Of a DNA stretch of 38,424 nucleotides, positions 33,217-38,424 are shown piece after piece. The DNA is from Chthoniobacterales bacterium (GTDB lineage: Bacteria; Verrucomicrobiota; Verrucomicrobiia; Chthoniobacterales; UBA6821). Every line of letters starts with the position of its first letter. Positions within the stretch are counted from its first letter, which is position 1. Position numbers and translations under genes: made by a program. The DNA lies in contig JAIEQL010000010.1 of NCBI GenBank assembly GCA_019747735.1, positions 1 to 38,424 of the forward strand. The letters run 5' to 3'. The notes beneath the pieces are model-generated. The model was not told the DNA's origin and searched no databases. It saw only the letters and a program-made list of their open reading frames with translations.

Positions 33217-33852
33217 ATGAAAACGAAAAATTCTTCCTTCTCCTTATTAACATTCTCCCTTATCCTATTTGGCTTCTTTGCCCCTTCCTCCTTCGGGACC
33301 ATCTATCGATTAGATGACGATATCAAGCCTGATGCAGAGGGAGTTTATGATGTGCCTGTGAATGCAGAGGTTTTGGTTGAGCTTGTGGGGCATGTAGGTG
33401 GTCCTTCAGCTGTTAATCCTATCATCATATGGGCAGCAACCTCAGGCTTTGATCTTATTGAAAGATCATTGAGCGATTTAGAGAGTGTTACAGAAAGTGC
33501 TGAATTTGTTCAGACTGGAGAAGCTGATGTCCATTACGATTTTCTTCTTAAAACCACAAACGTTGATAAAGATAATCCTATTCGAAAAATTTGCTTCTTT
33601 AACAGCGCTCCTCCATTTCAATCAATTTCTAAAAAAATTAGAGTTCTTGATTCAGGAGCTCTCCACAACTTCCAGGAGCTACAGCAGTCATTACAGTCAG
33701 TAGACTCTTCTGATCCTACACATCATCTTATTGGGCTTAGTAAGAGTTTTGTCAAAAACCTGCCTCCACCACAAATGAGTGAGTATGAGAATGTAGCAAA
33801 TGGTGATAGCTTGGAAGTTAACTGTCCAAAAAATCTCTGGAGCGATTTCTAG
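33217..33852 (+). CDS. Secreted orphan protein
   Basis: I do not recognise this protein. A clear signal peptide (KTK, hydrophobic to about residue 22, cleavage near SFG) is followed by about 185 residues rich in Asp, Val and Ser. The pattern DVPVNAEVLVELVGHVG ... IIIWAATSGFDLIE ... DNPIRKICFFNSAPPF ... SKKIRVLD could be an Ig-like or chagasin-like beta sandwich, but this is weak. ATG at 33217 gives the best signal peptide; ATG at 33205 adds four residues. The stop lies 2 bp from the convergent dnaX stop. It has no Shine-Dalgarno. Confidence 0.65.
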   Translation: MKTKNSSFSLLTFSLILFGFFAPSSFGTIYRLDDDIKPDAEGVYDVPVNAEVLVELVGHVGGPSAVNPIIIWAATSGFDLIERSLSDLESVTESAEFVQTGEADVHYDFLLKTTNVDKDNPIRKICFFNSAPPFQSISKKIRVLDSGALHNFQELQQSLQSVDSSDPTHHLIGLSKSFVKNLPPPQMSEYENVANGDSLEVNCPKNLWSDF

Positions 33853-33854
33853 GC

Positions 33855-35798
33855 TTAAACCAATTCCCCCTGAAAAATCTCCAGCGCCTTTTTAATCAGC
33901 GGATCATTTCTAAACTCCTCTAGTTCTTCAACCGTTAAGGCGGGAGTTGTTTCTGGAGGAGTTTCTTTTTTCTGCTTCGCTGGCTGAGAAGGGGCTTTTT
34001 TAACTGCCTTAATTCGCTCTACAGCGAGCTCTTCTTTGATCATTGGCTCAGCAAGAGGCTCCTCAGGAAGTTCTGCGCCGGTAAAAGAACAGACAAGTTC
34101 CACTTTTTCTCCGATGGTCGCAGCAAGAGCCTCTTGGATTTTTTTCCGAGCCTGGGACCAAAACAAAGTCTCTGTGTGCATTTCACAGGAAGGAGGAAAT
34201 TCTACCACAACGGTGTGATCGCGTTGCTCTTGAAATTTCCCAAAAGCCATCCATCCAAACTTGAGCGGTGATTCGGCTGCAAGCATGGTGGCAACAGGAG
34301 TCCAGGGATCAACATCAGGTTGCAGGTTGCAGGTTACAGAAAAAAAAGGAGTTTCTTTTTCTGCTTGAGATTGCTCAACAGTGGCAGCGGTGGAAGGTAA
34401 TGGTTCCTCCCTGGGTGGTATCTCAAGAAGTCCGGGAGACATCGAAGGATTGTGTTGAGCAAGTGGGTCATGGTGAGCAAGCGGGTCAGTCCCGCAATTT
34501 GCGACTGCGTCTGCAAATTGACTGGTACCGGCCCCATTGCTCACATCTGCATGACTAGTACTGACCCCTTTGCTCACATTTGCAAATTCGCTGGTGCTAG
34601 CCCGACTTTCGCTATTGGAATGAATGAGATTTTGTGAGGACTTGGTTTCAAAGTGATTTTTAAAATCGTGCGCAGGCAGCGAAACTCCTCCGCGAAGTGC
34701 TGTCAGAGCCTCGATGACCTCAGTGAGGCTTACCTCTTCGAGCAAATGAGCTGCTCTAATAATCCCCACATCGAGCTTCAGCTTTTTGTTACTCGCCCAG
34801 CGGAATTGTCCTTCGATTTTTTCTAGCTCTTCTAAAAGCAGTAATAGTTTTTCCCAAGAGATCTCTTGGGCAACTGCTGCAAGGGATGCTGTTAGAGGAC
34901 TCGGGTGTGCCGTTGCAATAAGAACATCTCTAAAAAAAGCGATCAGACCGCTAAGCAGTCTAGCAAGATCTTTTCCAGCTTCTTCTTGCTCTGCAATGAG
35001 AGCAAGAGCTGTGGGAATATCTCTCTCTAGAAGCGCCTTTCCAAGCTGTTCGATGATATCCCGTGAAGTGAATCCAAAAACATGCTGCACTTCGGCAGCA
35101 GTGACGGTCTCCCCACAAAACGCCACCATTTGATCAAGCATCGACTCAGCATCGCGCAAAGCCCCATCAGCTCCGTGAGCCAGTATTTGAGAGGCTTCGG
35201 GTTGAAGAACAATTTTTTCTTTTTCTGCGATAGAGAGAAGGTGATTGGCAATGTCTTTTTCAGAGAGGCGCCGCAGCTCAAAACGTTGGCAGCGACTGGT
35301 AATAGTTGCAGGAAGTTTTTGTGATTCTGTCGTTGCAAAAAGAAATTTAACATGAGGCGGCGGCTCCTCTAAGGTCTTGAGAAGGGCATTAAAAGCCGCT
35401 GTGGTGAGCATATGAACTTCATCAATGAGATAAATTTTATAGGGCCCACGAACTGGCGCAAAAGCCGCATTTTCTCGAAGGGTACGAATATTCTCGACGC
35501 TGTTGTTACTGGCTCCATCAATTTCGAGCACATCCAAATTTCGTCCTTCTGCGATTTCCAAGCAGGCTGCACAGACATCACAAGGGTGAATAGTAGGACC
35601 CTGATGGCAATTAAGAGCCTTGGCAAAGATGCGGGCTGTGGAGGTTTTCCCAATACCACGAGGTCCGACAAAAAGATAAGCTTGGGCTAACTTTCCTGTG
35701 GTAATAGCATTTTGGAGTGTTTGGACAATAGGTCCCTGCCCCACAATTTCTGAAAATTGCTGAGGACGATATTTTCTAGCAAAGACACGATAGCTCAT
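33855..35798 (-). CDS. dnaX: DNA polymerase III subunit gamma/tau with repeat-derived linker
   Basis: DnaX is the clamp-loader ATPase that opens the sliding clamp and holds the polymerase cores. The Walker A motif is GPRGIGKTSTA (45-55), the zinc-binding Cys are 64, 73, 76 and 79, Walker B is IYLIDEVHM, and the sensor/arginine finger region is TSRCQRF. Start is ATG 35798, preceded by AGAGG nine bases upstream; this is one of the few Shine-Dalgarno-like sites here. Residues about 378-400 are encoded by a homologue of the DUF362 palindromic element. The next ~50 residues are degenerate repeats (STSEFANVSKG, STSHADVSNG, GTSQFADA), and VTCNLQP further on is a heptamer repeat. Confidence 0.95.
   Translation of the reverse strand: MSYRVFARKYRPQQFSEIVGQGPIVQTLQNAITTGKLAQAYLFVGPRGIGKTSTARIFAKALNCHQGPTIHPCDVCAACLEIAEGRNLDVLEIDGASNNSVENIRTLRENAAFAPVRGPYKIYLIDEVHMLTTAAFNALLKTLEEPPPHVKFLFATTESQKLPATITSRCQRFELRRLSEKDIANHLLSIAEKEKIVLQPEASQILAHGADGALRDAESMLDQMVAFCGETVTAAEVQHVFGFTSRDIIEQLGKALLERDIPTALALIAEQEEAGKDLARLLSGLIAFFRDVLIATAHPSPLTASLAAVAQEISWEKLLLLLEELEKIEGQFRWASNKKLKLDVGIIRAAHLLEEVSLTEVIEALTALRGGVSLPAHDFKNHFETKSSQNLIHSNSESRASTSEFANVSKGVSTSHADVSNGAGTSQFADAVANCGTDPLAHHDPLAQHNPSMSPGLLEIPPREEPLPSTAATVEQSQAEKETPFFSVTCNLQPDVDPWTPVATMLAAESPLKFGWMAFGKFQEQRDHTVVVEFPPSCEMHTETLFWSQARKKIQEALAATIGEKVELVCSFTGAELPEEPLAEPMIKEELAVERIKAVKKAPSQPAKQKKETPPETTPALTVEELEEFRNDPLIKKALEIFQGELV
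34313..34668 (-). repeat. Cluster of three unrelated repeat types coding for the DnaX linker
   Basis: 34599-34668 matches 9592-9662 of the DUF362 element. About 34450-34590 has degenerate copies of a GTGAGCAA-GGGGTCAGTAC type unit, with inverted GGACTGACCCGCTTGCTCAC, related to the 10.2-kb palindrome. 34316-34337 has GGTTGCA heptamers (CAGGTTGCAGGTTGCAGG). All are in frame, with no stop. Confidence 0.8.
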
Positions 35799-35883
35799 AA
35801 AAAAGATCCTCTTAATGTACTCCAAAAGATTCTTTCAGTCTATGGCCTATCGCTTTTGGGGCACTTCTACAGCGATCAAAATC

Positions 35884-36030
35884 TAGAGCATTTTAAATAA
35901 AGCTACAGCCATTTTAGAGCATCATTAAAAATTTTTGTAGTCGATGCAGTGCCAGGAGCTGAGGCACACAGCGAGGGAGTGTATAGCCAATACTCGATGG
36001 AGCGAGCACCGACGCGACACAGTTCTTCGC
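35884..36030. repeat. Inverted-repeat element B, copy 2, right end lost
   Basis: The first ~135 bp are nearly identical to 29124-29265, including the TAGAGCATTTTAAATAAA end and the core. After CGACGCGACA the match ends and the expected right end is absent. It fills most of the 248-bp gap between the dnaX start and the aroC stop. Confidence 0.82.
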
Positions 36031-36046
36031 TGCATCAGTAGAATTT

Positions 36047-37129
36047 TCAACAGACTCTCACAGCCTGATGCCTCAAATAATGATCCATCAGCACTAAGGC
36101 CGCCATGGCATCGACAATGGGAACAGCGCGGGCCAGGACACATGGGTCATGACGTCCCGAATGAGAGAAAGAGACCTTTTCTTGAGCATGGTTGAGTGTT
36201 TCTTGCTCTTGAGCAATCGTGGAGACTGGCTTAAAGGCGACGCGAAACTCAATATCTTCTCCGGTAGAAATACCGCCTAAAATTCCTCCTGCATGATTTT
36301 TTTCATAACAAATTTTTCCATCATGCATGTTGAGCGGATCATTATGTTGGCTGCCCCGCATCGCTGCTCCAGCAAATCCCGAGCCTATTTCAAAACCTTT
36401 GACCGCATTAATGCTTAACATCGCTTTACCTAAATCGGCCGAGAGCTTATCAAAGACAGGAGCTCCTAAACCAATGGGAACGTGACGGAGACTTCCTTGA
36501 ATGACGCCCCCTACAGAGTCCCCTTCTTGTTGAACCTGATGAATGAGTTGGATCATTTTTTCAGCCGCAAGAGGATCGGGGCAACGAATGGCATTAGCTT
36601 CAATGGCTTCACGAAAAACGGTATTAGGAATTATCGAAGTCCGAATATTTCCGACTTGCTCGACGTAACTCACAATTTCAATGGACAAATAATGTCGTAG
36701 ATATTTTTTAGCAATTGCTCCGGCAGCCACACGAGCCAAGGTCTCACGAGCACTTGCGCGCCCTCCACCACGAAAATCACGATGCCCATATTTTTGCTGA
36801 TAGACAAGGTCAGCATGGGAAGGGCGATAAAGATGTTTCAAAGCCTCGTATTCTTCGGGTCGTGCATCCTCATTATAAGCCAAGAGCAAGATGGGAGTCC
36901 CTGTTGTTTTTCCTTCAAAGATGCCAGAGAGAAGATGAATTTGATCTCGCTCTCGACGCAAAGAAGTAATGTCACTTTGACCAGGTCTTCTTCGGTCAAG
37001 TTCCTCTTGAATCTCGGAGGCAGTTATTTCCAGGCCTGGCGGACAGCCATCCACAATGACGGCAACGGCTCCTCCATGGGATTCGCCACAAGTAGTCACT
37101 TTAAATAGTTGGCCAAAGGTGTTGCTCAT
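36047..37129 (-). CDS. aroC: Chorismate synthase
   Basis: AroC uses reduced flavin to convert EPSP to chorismate, the final common step for aromatic amino acids. Diagnostic blocks are GESHGGAVAVIVDGCPPG (the first signature), RRRPGQSDITSLRRERD, YGHRDFRGGGRASARET, MRGSQHNDPL, and NHAGGILGGISTGEDI. Length (360 aa) is normal. aroB is the next gene upstream, 54 bp away, so the two shikimate genes are probably cotranscribed. The 54 bp contain a GTTGAAGTTAAAAGTTGAAGC block also found at about 1640. Confidence 0.97.
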   Translation of the reverse strand: MSNTFGQLFKVTTCGESHGGAVAVIVDGCPPGLEITASEIQEELDRRRPGQSDITSLRRERDQIHLLSGIFEGKTTGTPILLLAYNEDARPEEYEALKHLYRPSHADLVYQQKYGHRDFRGGGRASARETLARVAAGAIAKKYLRHYLSIEIVSYVEQVGNIRTSIIPNTVFREAIEANAIRCPDPLAAEKMIQLIHQVQQEGDSVGGVIQGSLRHVPIGLGAPVFDKLSADLGKAMLSINAVKGFEIGSGFAGAAMRGSQHNDPLNMHDGKICYEKNHAGGILGGISTGEDIEFRVAFKPVSTIAQEQETLNHAQEKVSFSHSGRHDPCVLARAVPIVDAMAALVLMDHYLRHQAVRVC

Positions 37130-37183
37130 TAAAGAAACAAGTTGAAGTTAAAAGTTGAAGCATTCGTTAGTAAAGGGGCAACT

Positions 37184-38314
37184 TCACTCCTCATCGCTTG
37201 AGTGATGATTGAAATGATTCAGCGCCTGCATGACAATTTCATCTTTCACAGGATGAGCCACCTGGTCACCAGCTCTGTGCACCTCACCAATCCGACGCAG
37301 CAGAACGTATTGAGATTGATTGTGGCGTGTTTTTTTATCGTGTCTTGTGGCGCTCAACAAATTAGGGAAAGAAATTTTTTTCAACAGAGAAAGTTTTATT
37401 TTCAGTTGATTAAAAAAAGAGTTGATAGCCTCAAAGTCACTCGCAGAAAGGATTCCAAGTAGTTGGCTTATTTTTGATTCCACCAAAATACCTACTGCCA
37501 CAGCGGCAGCATGAGAAATTTGGTAATGAGAAATTTTTTCTAAAGCATGACCGATGGTATGACCAAAATTGAGGATCATCCGCTCGCCATGCTCTTGTTC
37601 ATCTCGTTGCACTAAGTCGATTTTGATGGCGACAGCTGTGGCAACCAGCTTTTCAAGGAGTATCACATTCCCTGCAACCAATCGGGGAAGAGATTCTTGA
37701 GTGGAATAAAAAGAATTAGCATCACTGGTTAAGAACATTTTTGCAGCCTCCACAAGACCATGAGCGATCTCTTTTTTGGGAAGCGTTTTCAAACAGTTGA
37801 GATCAGCAATCACGGCCAGTGGCTGCCAAAAAGCTCCTATGAGATTTTTCCCGTAAGCATTATTGACTCCTGTTTTTCCACCAACGCCGCTATCGACCAT
37901 CGCTAGCAACGTCGTGGGAAGCTGAATATACGCGATGCCACGCAGGTAAGTAGCAGCAACAAATCCAGCAACATCGCCCACAACACCACCTCCCAAAGCC
38001 ATTATCAAGGTCTCCCGTCCACAATGATGTTTCAACAACTCCCCTTCCAAATATTCTTTTGTTTTTGCTGTTTTCCATCTTTCTCCATTGCGAAATGAAA
38101 ACAACAACACTTCATAACCACGTTGCCTCAAAGTTTGCTGGAGCGCTTCCCCATAGAGTTTACGAACATGTTGATCGGTAATAATGATAAGCTTCCGTTG
38201 CTGATAACAAGAGCCTTCTAGGAATATTTCTATTGCCGAGATCATCTCAGTTCCAATCAAAATCGGATAGTGATGCCTCGGGGTGGCAGGCAAGGCTAAG
38301 GCTAATTTTATCAT
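37184..38314 (-). CDS. aroB: 3-dehydroquinate synthase
   Basis: AroB cyclises DAHP to 3-dehydroquinate using NAD and a divalent metal. The NAD-binding GGGVVGDVAGFVAATYLRG, PTTLLAMVDSGVGGKTGVN, the metal-site GLVEAAK and HGERMILNFGHTIGHALE are all present. The last 40 residues (after RIGEVHRAG) are the usual C-terminus. I chose ATG at 38314. The frame stays open upstream into repeat element A, but those codons only translate the repeat. Confidence 0.96.
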   Translation of the reverse strand: MIKLALALPATPRHHYPILIGTEMISAIEIFLEGSCYQQRKLIIITDQHVRKLYGEALQQTLRQRGYEVLLFSFRNGERWKTAKTKEYLEGELLKHHCGRETLIMALGGGVVGDVAGFVAATYLRGIAYIQLPTTLLAMVDSGVGGKTGVNNAYGKNLIGAFWQPLAVIADLNCLKTLPKKEIAHGLVEAAKMFLTSDANSFYSTQESLPRLVAGNVILLEKLVATAVAIKIDLVQRDEQEHGERMILNFGHTIGHALEKISHYQISHAAAVAVGILVESKISQLLGILSASDFEAINSFFNQLKIKLSLLKKISFPNLLSATRHDKKTRHNQSQYVLLRRIGEVHRAGDQVAHPVKDEIVMQALNHFNHHSSDEE

Positions 38315-38350
38315 CCTAAAAACGTGAATGGAAATGGGAAATACGGCGTT

Positions 38351-38424
38351 AGAGGGTGTCTTGAAAAGACTAAAATTGCGCATTACGGCGTCGCTCCAGT
38401 GCTCGCGTCCTCGAGTATGTCCCT
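38351..38424. repeat. TA-flanked inverted-repeat element A, copy 3, cut by the window edge
   Basis: It starts with AGAGGGTGTCTTGAAAA and continues with the core in the orientation opposite to copies 1 and 2. It lies 36 bp upstream of the aroB start. The other end is beyond the window. Confidence 0.85.

Noticed and set aside
38315..38383. N-terminal extension of AroB
   Set aside because: It is the translation of repeat element A and is not expected in the family.

Overview
The window looks like a chromosome segment from a Gram-negative bacterium, most likely of the PVC superphylum and probably a verrucomicrobial lineage. This is inferred from gene content, not from any search. The support is: a fused SecDF of 770 aa, hldD for LPS heptose synthesis, an OmpA-like outer-membrane barrel, TatA, the MEP-pathway enzyme DXS, QueH-type queuosine maturation, and several secreted proteins of no family I can name. 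The DNA is AT-leaning, and almost no start codon has a Shine-Dalgarno sequence. No plasmid, phage or transposase gene is visible.

Layout. 1-6.3 kb: scpB, a small outer-membrane protein with its own terminator, trpS, an orphan helical protein, the yraN/rnhB/rplS cluster, purU and an initiator tRNA. 6.3-13.2 kb: a secreted barrel-like protein, pgsA, queH, a DUF362 protein, a secreted phosphodiesterase-fold protein coupled to tatA, a decayed reading frame, and tyrS. 13.2-21.2 kb: hldD followed by two overlapping orphan genes, secDF-yajC, and an amino-acid permease. 21.2-29.1 kb: topB, a four-helix-bundle (23S IVS-type) gene inside heptamer repeats, dprA, a secreted polysaccharide deacetylase, and the xseB-dxs-rpoZ run. 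29.4-38.4 kb: a polytopic membrane protein, hflX, a secreted orphan, dnaX, aroC and aroB.

Most genes are housekeeping: translation, replication and recombination, protein export, isoprenoids, shikimate pathway and envelope. The unusual part is the repeats. At least six families of short repeats, mostly with inverted ends, fill nearly every intergenic gap and run into the coding regions. One palindromic element of 165 bp with inverted ends sits in frame in the DUF362 gene as exactly 55 codons. A 70-bp homologue sits in the same frame in the DnaX linker. Others supply the start codon of the DUF362 gene, the stop codon of the permease, and the C-terminal residues of TopB, the DUF362 protein and the phosphodiesterase-like protein. 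Two 143-bp TA-flanked elements and a related longer family share a core but differ in their inverted ends. This resembles the in-frame palindromic elements of Rickettsia, and it is the most interesting content of the window.
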